Under the pieces are notes generated by a model. The model ran no database searches and was not told the DNA's origin. It worked only from the letters and a program-made list of their open reading frames with translations. Of a stretch of DNA of 64,000 nt, positions 53,923-63,093 are shown piece after piece. The translations under genes were made by a program, and so were the position numbers. How positions within the stretch are numbered: the first letter of the stretch is position 1; each line of letters opens with the position of its first letter. Source of the stretch: Haloarcula hispanica ATCC 33960 (lineage in GTDB: Archaea > Halobacteriota > Halobacteria > Halobacteriales > Haloarculaceae); the NCBI RefSeq assembly GCF_000223905.1, contig NC_015943.1, positions 1 to 64,000 of the forward strand, read 5' to 3'.

Positions 53923-54651
53923 GTGAATACGGAGCGTACACTCATCTTGTTGCTGATTGCCATAGTCGTTCTAAATCTGAGCTGGACAGGCGCAGTCAAT
54001 AATCGGGCTGGTTCGCTTGAAAATCGTGTTGAGACTGTTGAACAGGAGCAAGCGTCTATAGCCGTCTTTGCAGGTGCGAACCAATCACGCAGCGGTGCGA
54101 CATCTGCCACGTCATCATTGTATGCGTACAACACGGGCAAAGGCAAAGCAACAGTCGTGCCAGCGGAGATAGAAGCTATCCCAGCAAGCGGTATCTATCT
54201 CGATGTGTCGCCGGTCGCACATACTGCTACGGTTCAACGCTCCATCGCGCGTGCCTGGTCAGTAGCCAACGCGAGTCAGTATCCACCACCATATGATGGA
54301 ATTGTCATCCAGATCAAGCCCCCAGAGAGCTGGGATACTGTTGGTGGTGGGAGTGCTGCACTTTCGTTGGCATCTGGATTTGCCGCAACAAACCCTTGTG
54401 TTGAATTGAACAGAAGCGTCGCAATGACTGGTGGTTTGACGCGGTCTGGAACAGTCGTTGAAGTAAAACGCGTGCGTGAGAAGGCCATTGCAGCAAAAGA
54501 ACGTGGTGTTACTGTATTTGCGGTTCCGCAGGGGCAAGCGGTAAATGTAGAAGGCATTAGAGTCGTCGAGGTTGCCACCTTTGGTGAAGCGGCCAACTAT
54601 ACTCTGGAACGTACTGCCGAATGCCCGACTGAGACGGCAAAATTAAACTAA
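53923..54651 (+). CDS. membrane-anchored Lon-type (S16) protease domain protein
   Basis: 242 aa, GTG start. One N-terminal helix (TLILLLIAIVVLNLSWTGAV) and a coiled stretch are followed by an S16 protease domain: IYLDVSPVAHTATVQRSIAR, then GGGSAALSLASGFAA with the presumed nucleophile Ser, MTGGLTRSGTVVEVKRVREK and AIAAKERGVTVF, containing the presumed catalytic Lys. The AAA+ part of Lon is absent. Such ATPase-free, membrane-anchored Lon-like proteins occur in archaea. Located between the VirB6 operon and the pilin-like gene, it could process pilus or channel components (inference). Confidence 0.8.
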   Translation: MNTERTLILLLIAIVVLNLSWTGAVNNRAGSLENRVETVEQEQASIAVFAGANQSRSGATSATSSLYAYNTGKGKATVVPAEIEAIPASGIYLDVSPVAHTATVQRSIARAWSVANASQYPPPYDGIVIQIKPPESWDTVGGGSAALSLASGFAATNPCVELNRSVAMTGGLTRSGTVVEVKRVREKAIAAKERGVTVFAVPQGQAVNVEGIRVVEVATFGEAANYTLERTAECPTETAKLN

Positions 54652-54767
54652 GACTTCTAATATATGTTAATAAATACTTAATAGTCTAAGAAATCATTAG
54701 ACTTATTTTATAGTAGATCTATCTGGATAATATGGCACAGTGGAGAGCTGGAATAGAGAGGATTGAC

Positions 54768-55079
54768 ATGAAACAAATATGCAAGGTCATGGTTCTGACC
54801 TTCGTGCTTCTTACCGTCTTCGCAAGTCCCGCCGCAGCACAGCCCGCACAGCAACAACAACTCAAAGATCAGATGAATCAGGTCGGCGATTTCCTCGCGA
54901 TTGTCATCAGTGCGGTGGCAATTCCGAACGGCGCTTTCGGTGTGTTTCAGTACATGACAGCTGGGACTGACAGTGAACAGAGCGACAAGGGCCGGAAGCG
55001 AATCCGCAACTCCTTCATTGGCGTCGCTGGGGCCACCGCTGTGGTGACGGCGGTGCAGTTGTTGAACGCCCTCATTTAG
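54768..55079 (+). CDS. VirB2/TrbC-like pilin candidate
   Basis: 103 aa from ATG 54768 (54732 in frame upstream is less likely). A signal peptide (CKVMVLTFVLLTVFASPAAA) is followed by AQPAQQQQLKDQMNQVGD and two hydrophobic helices, FLAIVISAVAIPNGAFGVFQY and SFIGVAGATAVVTAVQLLNA, with a basic loop KGRKRIRN. This is the layout of VirB2/TrbC pilins. Upstream, AGTCTAA-GAAATCA-TTAGACT (about 54683-54703) and a TTATTTTATAG box precede it. Confidence 0.7.
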   Translation: MKQICKVMVLTFVLLTVFASPAAAQPAQQQQLKDQMNQVGDFLAIVISAVAIPNGAFGVFQYMTAGTDSEQSDKGRKRIRNSFIGVAGATAVVTAVQLLNALI

Positions 55080-55112
55080 GTGTGAAACAGCGGCCACATC
55101 GGTTTCAACAGC

Positions 55113-56906
55113 ATGCATCGATTCGCACAGACCACAGGACTCATCCTTTTGGTGGTTTTCGCCCTGTCGTTACCCGCACAGGGGTCGCTATCAGGGGCGG
55201 AAGAGCGGGTTTTTCTCTCTGGGGATATCGATAAAGATCCAGATTCAGTGTCCGGTGACCTGAGTGATGGTGGGAAGACATTTGCGAAGATTGGCGACCT
55301 TACGTTTCGGACAAGTAAGCCACAGTACGAAATTAGCGACACCAAGCTGCATGAGTATCAACGTAATAGTTTATCTCGACTAGACACCAACGTGCGTCAC
55401 TCACGGACCATGCCACAATCAGATCAACGAAACACTGCACTGATAAAAAATGCACACGTAACCCTACTTGGGATCTACGGTGGTGCACAACCTCAGTTCA
55501 GTTCTGGCTCGTCACCGATGTTCATTGGCGCCGACGGCACAGTCCTAAACCACGCGGATTATCGCGTCCCAGAAGACATTCCGAAAGACGACTGGTGTTC
55601 GGGCAAAAGTTACGATACTGCTGACTGGGATGTTGACAAAGACGGGAGAGACGAGGAAGTCTACCTCGATGGCTCCCAGACGTGCAAGAAGTATGAACTG
55701 CACACGAAGATGGATCGCTGGGTCACTGTCGATGGTAAGCGTATCTCTGGGGGAGATACGATTTCTTACAGCGGACTCTCGTCGAACTCGCCCCAGCAAC
55801 TCACTGTTCATGCCGAAATCACAGTCAGAGTTGAGCGCATAACAGAAAAATACGACTGGGACCCACACGGTAGATATGGCGGTGGTCCATCTGACGGAAG
55901 CTGGGACCAATCACAGAGGGTTGATGATAGGTACCGGTTTGATCGCATCCAGGTTAGTGATAGTCAAGAAGTGGTCGTGACAGACGCGGGAGATATTGAT
56001 GTGGAACAGACCGTTGTTGAAACCGAAGGTAATACGAAGCATCTTATTCTTGAGATACAAGGACCACGGAACGGACGAACTGTATCTCAATCGAAACTCG
56101 AAGATCGGAAGCTCTGGAGCTATCTGGCGATGGGTTCCGACCATTCAGTAGATGGTACGTGGCGGACGTATTCAACACGACAGTATGATTCAGTGACGTT
56201 ATATGAACCAGATGGTGACGTTTCGACTGACCCGAGTCCGCCGCACGTTCCACAGACGCGGCTGGTTGGGATGGACAGAAAACCGACAGTGACAGCAGTG
56301 GGATCTAGCTCGGATAAGACTCAGGTTATCGGACATCAGGGGTACAATGTCGACGTTTCACAATCGCTCCACGCTAACGTGAAAATTACGCCAAGACAGC
56401 CAGTTGCATACGAACGCATTGTTATCACCGATGCGAAACAGCCTGTGACAGACCTAGTCACGATCCATGGACAACCGGTACCTGTCGATGTTGATACGCG
56501 AGTGGAGCGGCGCAAACCCAGTGTGACTATACGACAAGTCAACTCCGGGGATTCGTTGCAGATACATGTTGAGGACCCAAAGACAGGCCAGCCTATTTCA
56601 GGCCGTAAAGTGAATCTTCAAGGGGCAGTCCCGAAGTCACCTACTGCCTCAGGTAATGCTGTAACAGATGCAAACGGAAATGTGGAGGCCACCCGTGTAA
56701 ACGCCTATGTTCAGGCCACTGTAGACCACGACGACTTTCAATCAATCTCAAACGGGGCATTCTATGACAAGTCATCAGCAGAGCGGACATTCATCCCGGA
56801 CGTTATCTTATTATCTCGCCTCCATTCACTTGTACTAACACTAGCATTGATAACACCGCTTTTGTTCTTGTACGGTTACATCCGTCACTTTGGCTTCTTC
56901 GAGTGA
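55113..56906 (+). CDS. large secreted surface protein with C-terminal anchor
   Basis: 597 aa. Signal peptide (TTGLILLVVFALSLPAQGSL), a long beta-rich ectodomain with a single Cys pair (DDWCSGK...SQTCKKYE), and a late Ig-like or carboxypeptidase-regulatory-like domain (IHVEDPKTGQPISGRKVNLQ, VTDANGNVEATRVNAY). It ends with one transmembrane helix (SLVLTLALITPLLFLYGYIR). Follows the pilin-like gene by 33 bases on the same strand, so a mating-contact or adhesion role is likely, but unproven. Confidence 0.75.
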   Translation: MHRFAQTTGLILLVVFALSLPAQGSLSGAEERVFLSGDIDKDPDSVSGDLSDGGKTFAKIGDLTFRTSKPQYEISDTKLHEYQRNSLSRLDTNVRHSRTMPQSDQRNTALIKNAHVTLLGIYGGAQPQFSSGSSPMFIGADGTVLNHADYRVPEDIPKDDWCSGKSYDTADWDVDKDGRDEEVYLDGSQTCKKYELHTKMDRWVTVDGKRISGGDTISYSGLSSNSPQQLTVHAEITVRVERITEKYDWDPHGRYGGGPSDGSWDQSQRVDDRYRFDRIQVSDSQEVVVTDAGDIDVEQTVVETEGNTKHLILEIQGPRNGRTVSQSKLEDRKLWSYLAMGSDHSVDGTWRTYSTRQYDSVTLYEPDGDVSTDPSPPHVPQTRLVGMDRKPTVTAVGSSSDKTQVIGHQGYNVDVSQSLHANVKITPRQPVAYERIVITDAKQPVTDLVTIHGQPVPVDVDTRVERRKPSVTIRQVNSGDSLQIHVEDPKTGQPISGRKVNLQGAVPKSPTASGNAVTDANGNVEATRVNAYVQATVDHDDFQSISNGAFYDKSSAERTFIPDVILLSRLHSLVLTLALITPLLFLYGYIRHFGFFE

Positions 56907-57492
56907 GTCGTCTCAGATCATTACTCGTTCAGTTCGCACACGACTGAAAGAGGGGTTGCGTGTATATTCATTTACTGTCAGTTCATGCGCCGTACAGACT
57001 GTACAGACGAGTATACGGTGTTCGGTGAGATCTGCTCCAGTGGATAGTGGCGCTTGGCTCGGAAAGAACTGCTCAGATCGCCGTGTGAGCGGCTGAGGCT
57101 TGTTGCTTCAAATCTGGTATCATTCCACCCTAGCTCGGAGGGCGCTTCAATACAGCAGTGAAATCTGCTGAAGGAGGTCTCATTCGGTATACGACATGAA
57201 AGAAACCGACAAACACGGAGTTTGTTGAAGAGCACTACTGTATGGACAGTCAGTGGGACAACCATACTTCGTCGGAGATATCACACTTTCACCGTGAAAG
57301 GGTCGCCACCAACGAGGACCATACCAGCTGAACTGTTGGGGTCAGGAAATGTCTCCGTGGGTATGTGCTGGCTGCCAACAACTGATAAGAAGGAGTCACC
57401 GGTGAAAGAATGAATGTGATAAGCGTTGCTTGAACTCTCGGAATTACTCCGTTCCAAGCCTGTATATCGACGAGGGACCATCGCTATTATTG
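56907..57492. other. intergenic between convergent operons
   Basis: 586 bases between the surface-protein gene and the VirB4 stop. No convincing gene. A minus-strand stretch near 57285-57420 reads like a short exported or pilin-type C-terminus (SAGMVLVGGDPFTVKV) but has no start or signal and may be a relic. Confidence 0.5.
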
Positions 57493-59886
57493 TCAGGAGA
57501 GAGCGCTGGAAGCGTTCATATTGAGAATCTGCTCGACTGCCTGCTCTTCGTGGTCCGGAATATCTCCCCAGTCAATAAGATCGTTATCGTACAAGAAAGC
57601 CCACACGTTCATATCACCATCTATGACGTGGTGCTCGAAGTCATTCGACATCACCCGCATTCGCATTTTCCCGGCATCAGACACGGAAAGAAGCGACTCA
57701 GAGTAGTCCGCCGAGTTCCCGGCTTGAGCTTGCAGCACGAAGTCCCGTTCACGCGGTGTCAAGTCAAGGGCATCAATGGCCTCCTCGCCGATGTCTTGGT
57801 GTCGCATCAGTGCTCGAATGTCACACTGGTCGTAGATCTCTTTGGCCTTCGGATCAGTCATGAACTCGTCGACAGTTTGACTGATAAGCGTCAGACCACT
57901 CCCGTAATGGCGACTGTGCCGAGAAAACAGGTTTAGCATGTCCAGCGCCTGTTCGTGACCGAGCATATAGTGCGCCTCGTCGATCATCACGACCATCTTT
58001 CCAGTATTGGCCTTTGCCCGCTGGAAGAGCCAGTCGAGAACGATATGCATAATCAGCCCTTCGTTTGATCCATCAGCAACACTCGAAAGGTCAAACTGAA
58101 CAACCCGGTCCTGCAGATGAACGTTTGTGTCTCCATTGAGATTTGCCCGCTGTCCTCCCTTTTTAAACTCCTCCAATCCAAGGAGAACACTTTGAGCATA
58201 GTCTGCGAGCCGTTCAGCTTGTTCGCGGTCCTCGATACTGGTTTCGGTATTGATTGTCGTGATCTCTGACTGAACGGTTTCTGGCACGTTGAGGAACTCA
58301 CCGGGTGGTGAACCATTCGCCATTCGTGCAAGAACGTCTAACACGTCCTGAATTACAGGGCTTTGCTGGTTGTGCGTACTAACGTCTTTGGTAATCCCTC
58401 GCTCAAGGTATGCGTAGCGGATTGCACGGCGGAGCACGCCCTCTTCCTCTTTACTGAGCTCTCGTTTTCCCTGGAAGTGTGACTCGAACAATCCCATTAC
58501 ACTCCGGATTTTGTCGTCGTATGGGTCCCCTTCAACGTCATCAATATTATCGACCTGTTTGATATCGAGAGGGTTGATTCGTGACCGCCCGTCGATGGTC
58601 ACGCGCTGACCGTCCACAGCTTCGACAACATCACTGAAACCACCGACGGGGTCAATAATCAGGACTTCTGTCTCCGGATCCATCATCAGGCGCCGCCAGA
58701 GAGTAAGCTTGGCCAGATATGACTTTCCGGATCCAATTTTCCCAGATATTAGCATATTATGCCCCGACTGTTCGAACCGGTCTACAACAATAGGAGCGTT
58801 TGTTGACATATGGAACCCCATCAGGACACCGGTCGATTCCACGACTGACCTATCAGTGAACGGGAACGCAGTACCCAATGCATCAAGATCCATGATCTGC
58901 GTGTTCCGGATCTGATCATTTGCTAATGGTGCCATCGACTGTTGTGCCTGAAGCTGCCGGTCGTAGAGTGTTGTCACCTTTGCGTTCACTTGTGAAAGAA
59001 TCTGCTTGAGTTCCTGCGTGCCTTCCTTGAGGGTATCCTCGTCGTCAGCTAGAATCTCGAAATACACCCCGAAGTCGAATAGCTTCGTTGACCCCTCTGT
59101 TAGCCCCTCTCGGAGACGCTCAACGTGTTGCAACTGGTTTTCTTCTTCAATGGTATTGAGTTTCCCGTCGCTCTTCTTCCGCCGGATCTGCGAGGTAAGC
59201 CGCGTTGCCCGAACATTGAGTTTCTGTTGCATCTTGTCAGAGTCGCGGGGAAAAATGTGATAGGACAAGCGGAGCTCGGTTCCATTGACTGACAGCCCGT
59301 TGGTGAACAGCTTATCCAGCCAGCCGGGGGCCACACGACTCGGGTAATCAGCGATGATAAGTGATCGAGCGTACTTTTCAGCTCCTTGGTCTCCGAGCCG
59401 TTTGATATAACTCTTTGATTCGATTATTCGCTCAGGAGACACAGCCAATCCGGCCGATTCAGAGCGCTCAATAGGATCATTGATTACCCCCGTCCGTCCG
59501 TTTTGATCGCTGTTTTGATCTCGTTTGACATTTTCAATATAATGTGACAGCTTTTCTTGAGTAATCGTTTCGTCTGACTGTTGTAGCCGGCGTGCGGCCT
59601 CAGTCACTACGTCGTCGTCGGCAGTATCGACTGAGGTCTTGGAGCCGTTGGAACCCAGCATTGAGGAAAGCGTGGTGCCTGCTGTTGCCGACTGTCTTCC
59701 ATCCTGAGATAGAACCTCTGAAATAGCGATTCCAGCTGCCCCAAGTATCATAGCCCCGCCAAACAGCAATCCGAAAGATGGCCAGACGCCATACGTGTTG
59801 ACCACCCACTCGAACCCGAACAGTGCATACACGGATTTCGTCATTGACGCGATGCCGCCAGTCTGGAACATTATCAGGTGTTGCAT
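57493..59886 (-). CDS. VirB4/TraC-like conjugation ATPase
   Basis: 797 aa. Two N-terminal hydrophobic segments (up to about residue 60) tether it to the membrane. A VirB4-type region follows (LRLSYHIFPRDSDKMQQKLN, FGVYFEILADDEDTLKEGTQ), then the ATPase core: Walker A ISGKIGSGKSYLAK (about 380), IIDPVGGFSDVVEA, Walker B MVVMIDEAHYMLGHE (about 630) and LISQTVDEFMTDPKAKEIYD. VirB4 powers pilus assembly and substrate transfer. It is downstream of a separate protein that looks like the missing VirB4 N-terminal domain (59894). Confidence 0.92.
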   Translation of the reverse strand: MQHLIMFQTGGIASMTKSVYALFGFEWVVNTYGVWPSFGLLFGGAMILGAAGIAISEVLSQDGRQSATAGTTLSSMLGSNGSKTSVDTADDDVVTEAARRLQQSDETITQEKLSHYIENVKRDQNSDQNGRTGVINDPIERSESAGLAVSPERIIESKSYIKRLGDQGAEKYARSLIIADYPSRVAPGWLDKLFTNGLSVNGTELRLSYHIFPRDSDKMQQKLNVRATRLTSQIRRKKSDGKLNTIEEENQLQHVERLREGLTEGSTKLFDFGVYFEILADDEDTLKEGTQELKQILSQVNAKVTTLYDRQLQAQQSMAPLANDQIRNTQIMDLDALGTAFPFTDRSVVESTGVLMGFHMSTNAPIVVDRFEQSGHNMLISGKIGSGKSYLAKLTLWRRLMMDPETEVLIIDPVGGFSDVVEAVDGQRVTIDGRSRINPLDIKQVDNIDDVEGDPYDDKIRSVMGLFESHFQGKRELSKEEEGVLRRAIRYAYLERGITKDVSTHNQQSPVIQDVLDVLARMANGSPPGEFLNVPETVQSEITTINTETSIEDREQAERLADYAQSVLLGLEEFKKGGQRANLNGDTNVHLQDRVVQFDLSSVADGSNEGLIMHIVLDWLFQRAKANTGKMVVMIDEAHYMLGHEQALDMLNLFSRHSRHYGSGLTLISQTVDEFMTDPKAKEIYDQCDIRALMRHQDIGEEAIDALDLTPRERDFVLQAQAGNSADYSESLLSVSDAGKMRMRVMSNDFEHHVIDGDMNVWAFLYDNDLIDWGDIPDHEEQAVEQILNMNASSALS

Positions 59887-59893
59887 AGGAAAT

Positions 59894-61015
59894 TCAGTCC
59901 TCCATGTAGGCAGTCAGTGTCTGCTCGTCCCCAGACTCAACAGAATACGGACCATTCAGGAATACGTCATTAAGGGGTTGTTCGTTGTTGTAATAGTGGT
60001 ATAGCACGCTCATGACTTGGTCACGGTCATCTAGACGCTCAGTCTGTACATCGAACCGCTGGAGCGCTCGCTCAACTCTATTTAGACGCGTATCAAGCTC
60101 CCGAAGGCATTGTTGCTTACTGATATTTCTGTTGTCTGAACTGCCGAAGAAGTCGGCGATTGGTGCCAATGGACCGAACTTTTCAGCGGCCGTATCCAGT
60201 AATCCAGAGTCAACATTCTGGAATTGATTTATTTGTTCGGCCGATATTGGAATCACGATGTAGAATCGTCGCTGTTTCATATCGTTATCGAGGATAAAAC
60301 GCTCAAGCCAATTCGGATACAGCTGACGACCCAAATTTACCAGTTTGCTATCAGTTGATCGATTCCGGTCCTCAGAGATGACATCATTGAGCCGGTCAAC
60401 GTGATCGGAAATATCGAACTTTGTTGGATAGGCAACTATCTGTATCGGGAAATCGAGTGTTGCAAGGAAACTCGATTTGAATGCCTCGATAATTTCGGAC
60501 TTCTTTTCTTCCGTATGTATTGACCACGAACGAGGTTGAACCTCAGTAATGCCGACGTACTCATCCTCATCCTTGACAATCATCCCGGCACCATTGACTC
60601 CAGTTGGGAGGTAGTCGTCTTTAGATTCGAGTACAAACTCGAAATCAATCAAATCCTGCGCGTAGTTTGGTATCGCTAACGCTCCTTGCTCTGTCGAATC
60701 GGTCTGCTGGGGTGGTGCAATTACACTCGTTTCTGTCGCAGAATCTGCAACCCCGACTGCCCCGGAACTGTCGGTCTCAGTCAGACTCTCCTTTGAGCCT
60801 CTGGCTGGTGAATCTGCCCGACCTGACTCGTGATGAGACTGACTGTCGGTGGTCGCCGATACTCCGTCGAAACCGGATCCGGTTTTTTCAGATGTTGCCT
60901 CCTGTACTTCTGTGTCATTGTTCATAGCTGGCTCGTCCCTGCCGCGTTCTTCTGATTTCTCAGTCGCCGTTTCTTCGCCCCCTGCAATTCCGGAACCTGA
61001 TTCCTTAGGTGTCAT
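59894..61015 (-). CDS. VirB4 N-terminal-domain-like protein (373 aa)
   Basis: A disordered acidic N-terminus of about 110 residues is followed by IPNYAQDLIDFEFVLESKDD, GMIVKDEDEYVGITEVQPRS, IIEAFKSSFLATLDFPIQIV, RRFYIVIPISAEQINQF and CLRELDTRLNRVERALQRFD. This order of strands and helices is the N-terminal domain of TraC/TrsE-type VirB4 ATPases, encoded here as a separate polypeptide. It ends 7 bases before the ATPase gene start, so the two are probably co-translated and assemble together. Confidence 0.75.
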   Translation of the reverse strand: MTPKESGSGIAGGEETATEKSEERGRDEPAMNNDTEVQEATSEKTGSGFDGVSATTDSQSHHESGRADSPARGSKESLTETDSSGAVGVADSATETSVIAPPQQTDSTEQGALAIPNYAQDLIDFEFVLESKDDYLPTGVNGAGMIVKDEDEYVGITEVQPRSWSIHTEEKKSEIIEAFKSSFLATLDFPIQIVAYPTKFDISDHVDRLNDVISEDRNRSTDSKLVNLGRQLYPNWLERFILDNDMKQRRFYIVIPISAEQINQFQNVDSGLLDTAAEKFGPLAPIADFFGSSDNRNISKQQCLRELDTRLNRVERALQRFDVQTERLDDRDQVMSVLYHYYNNEQPLNDVFLNGPYSVESGDEQTLTAYMED

Positions 61016-61042
61016 AGTGTTATTGTGTCTTGTCGCCGCTAA

Positions 61043-61516
61043 TTATGCCTGCCTGCTGTCCCTATCCGAGTTGCTCTCATTGCCAGTGTGACTCGACTCA
61101 TTCTGGTAGGGAATGGAGAGCCTGTCAGACACGGATGTATCCCATTCAAAATCTTCCTCACACGTTTCTGACTGAATTTGCGACGCTGTGTGAACGCGAT
61201 TCTTGATTGGCACAGAATCGCGTTCACGCGTTCGCGGTTTCAGGTAATACTCGTTTGGTGTAAGTCGTCGCTTAATTGCTGCAGGAGCCCATTCAAGTGG
61301 TTTCTGACCCTCAGGTGTTCTGATTACGACTGCGATCACACCAAGAAGCGACACCCCAATCAACGCCAGAGTAGCCACCAGCGGAATTTGGTCTATGAAC
61401 AGGCTGGGAAATACCATTACAAGCGGTACTGAGCCAAGTATGACTAACTCATCAAATGTCAGTCCCATGAAAACGTCTGTCCGGAGAATCTCTCCCGGAA
61501 TCGGTACCGCTTTCAT
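61043..61516 (-). CDS. PrgI/VirB3-like membrane protein
   Basis: 157 aa. MKAVPIPGEILRTDVFMGLT, then two close hydrophobic helices (VILGSVPLVMVFPSLFID and LVATLALIGVSLLGVIAVVI) and a polar tail LEWAPAAIKRRLTPNEYYLK. This is the PrgI/TcpE layout normally encoded just upstream of VirB4. First gene of the leftward VirB4 operon. TTTATTAATTTAGG about 35 bases upstream is a plausible promoter. Confidence 0.8.
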   Translation of the reverse strand: MKAVPIPGEILRTDVFMGLTFDELVILGSVPLVMVFPSLFIDQIPLVATLALIGVSLLGVIAVVIRTPEGQKPLEWAPAAIKRRLTPNEYYLKPRTRERDSVPIKNRVHTASQIQSETCEEDFEWDTSVSDRLSIPYQNESSHTGNESNSDRDSRQA

Positions 61517-61599
61517 CTATACTTCTTTACAAAGTTCCTAAATTAATAAATTTTCCCGTTCAAATTTATCTTCATTCATCCCGTAGGATTACTCACTAA

Positions 61600-61815
61600 C
61601 TCGGTGGAGGACACTACCCCGCTGCCATCGTACTCTTCACGCTCCATCGCCCACTTGTACTCACCACCATGCGTCGGCCACCCACCACACACCAGAACCT
61701 GTTCGGTCCCTGCGACGGGTACCGTCAGCTACCAATCCCGAACCGTGACCGCGTAGCCGTGCTCGACAAATGCCTGCTCGCACGTCGTCGGTGATCGCCT
61801 AGGTGGCCAACTGGC
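61600..61815 (-). repeat. relic repeat R1 flanking vapBC
   Basis: The minus-strand block GCGATCACCGACGACGTGCG ... CGTCGCAGGGACCGAACAGG ... GTTCTGGTGTG corresponds to R2 at 62560-62760 at roughly two-thirds identity. Open frames in it are broken. Probably a decayed small gene duplicated on both sides of the toxin-antitoxin pair. Confidence 0.5.
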
Positions 61816-61871
61816 CCCAGTCACAGCCTATCATACCGTCCAGTGAATCCGATATATGCAGACCAGCACAA

Positions 61872-62279
61872 TTAAGCGGTATGTACAATATCTACGTCAG
61901 CAAGCTCCAGAAGAGGCTCCGTGTCGAAATCATTCTTATTGTGGGTGATAAAGGTACCACCCTCGGTGTGTGCAGTTGCGAGGTTCAAGAGGTCGACAGG
62001 GTCAAGAGAGATATCTTGCGACTGTAGACGTTCTTCGAGATAGGCGGCTTCAAGCGCAGTGTTCCCGGTGAAGTCGATGATGCGGTCCAACGTCGACGTG
62101 AGGCGCGTTCGTGCGCGTTCCATCTCCGACCGACTGCTACAGGAGCGGTAGAACTCGAAGGCGACGAGCGACGGGATTGTCCACTCCTCACTACGATACT
62201 GCTGTAGGTGGCTGACAACTTCAGGGTCAGGGTTCGCACCGCCGACTTTCACCAATATGTCGTTATCCAGTACGATCAT
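61872..62279 (-). CDS. vapC: VapC-type PIN-domain toxin
   Basis: 135 aa PIN RNase. First acidic residue in MIVLDNDILVKVGG, then PSLVAFEFYRSCSSRSEMER with the conserved Glu, DPVDLLNLATAHTEGG and the final TFITHNKNDFDTEPLLELAD (NDFD). All four PIN acidic positions are present, so it is probably active. Its ATG overlaps the antitoxin stop by 4 bases. Confidence 0.9.
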   Translation of the reverse strand: MIVLDNDILVKVGGANPDPEVVSHLQQYRSEEWTIPSLVAFEFYRSCSSRSEMERARTRLTSTLDRIIDFTGNTALEAAYLEERLQSQDISLDPVDLLNLATAHTEGGTFITHNKNDFDTEPLLELADVDIVHTA

Positions 62280-62500
62280 TCGTCACTGCGACGGTCCAGC
62301 GATTCGTTCAGTTCCTCGTGGGTCTCACGCATATCGTCTGCAAGACTTCCATCATCGAACTCACTGAGGAACCCAGCCATCTCCTCTACGTCTTTCTCGC
62401 TTCGGCTAAGGCGGTCCAACAGGTCGTTGAAGCTTTCGTCGTCCCGCTTCAGGTCACGCAGTCGTTCTTTCACTTCGTCGGTGACTCGAATAGTACTCAT
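62276..62500 (-). CDS. vapB: VapB-type antitoxin
   Basis: 74 aa from the ATG at 62500 (MSTIRVTDEVKERLRDLKRD). Ribbon-helix-helix start with the DESFNDLLDRL block typical of archaeal VapB (DUF7557-like), then an acidic toxin-binding tail (EFDDGSLADDMRETHEELNE). A longer upstream frame exists but enters relic repeat R2, so this ATG is chosen. Translationally coupled to vapC. Confidence 0.88.
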   Translation of the reverse strand: MSTIRVTDEVKERLRDLKRDDESFNDLLDRLSRSEKDVEEMAGFLSEFDDGSLADDMRETHEELNESLDRRSDE

Positions 62501-62559
62501 GTGTATACGTTGTGTACAAACTGTTGGTATCTCTTTCGGTGACTGAGAGAAGTAGTCCG

Positions 62560-62760
62560 TTGTGTGGTGAGATGCCGGCGGCATCGTACCCAGATGTACC
62601 ACCTCCGCGCTCTCGTCACCCCCTTCGAGGAAGTCGACCAACCACGCCACGCCAGAACCCGTTTGGTCGCTGCGACAGGTGCCGCCGATCCCACATGACT
62701 GCATACCTCGCTTGACGAAGACCTGCTCGCACATCGTCGATGATCGCCCGGGTGGCCCAC
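62560..62760 (-). repeat. relic repeat R2 flanking vapBC
   Basis: The minus-strand block GCGATCATCGACGATGTGCG ... CTGTCGCAGCGACCAAACGG ... GTTCTGGCGTGG corresponds to R1 at 61600-61815. The best frame, AIIDDVRAGLRQARYAVMWD, is soon interrupted. The stretch 62761-62880 shows nothing else. Confidence 0.5.
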
Positions 62761-62879
62761 CTGCACATACCCAGTGCCCCCGGCTGAATGGAGGCTGTCC
62801 GAGGCCGGTAAGCACCAGCAGCGCTTAATTAGAAATTGAGAGGGACTACATCTAACCGTTTCAGCGAACGGGCGCTTCG

Positions 62880-62955
62880 GTCGTACTCTGGCAGTCTGAC
62901 GGCGCGTACTCGCCCGTATTTTGTGTCCCCCGAGAGGGTGAGGGGTTTCCCGAAC
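62880..62955 (+). promoter_or_regulatory. TTTTGTG leader box, copy f
   Basis: AGTCTGACGGCGCGTACTCG then CCCGTATTTTGTGTCCCCCG, AGAGGGTGAGGGG, TTTCCCGAAC and ATG. It agrees with copy d over about 50 bases and has the longest conserved upstream part. Confidence 0.65.
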
Positions 62956-63093
62956 ATGAGCACCGAACAGCAGTCCGTCGACGAACAGTCTCCAAGCACC
63001 GAAGCCGACGACCGACCGGACATTCGTGCCCAACACCGGCAGGCACAGACGAGTGGCGAGGTTTTTGCGGGGCGTCCCCGAGGTGAGAGATGA
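62956..63093 (+). CDS. 45-aa cassette protein, copy 3
   Basis: MSTEQQSVDEQSPSTEADDR ... DIRAQHRQAQTSGEVFAGRP ... ER. Paralogue of the proteins at 43636 and 44832. Its stop overlaps the ATG of the 122-aa zinc-ribbon gene (ATGATG), so in this cassette the two are translationally coupled, which is probably the ancestral arrangement. Confidence 0.75.
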   Translation: MSTEQQSVDEQSPSTEADDRPDIRAQHRQAQTSGEVFAGRPRGER

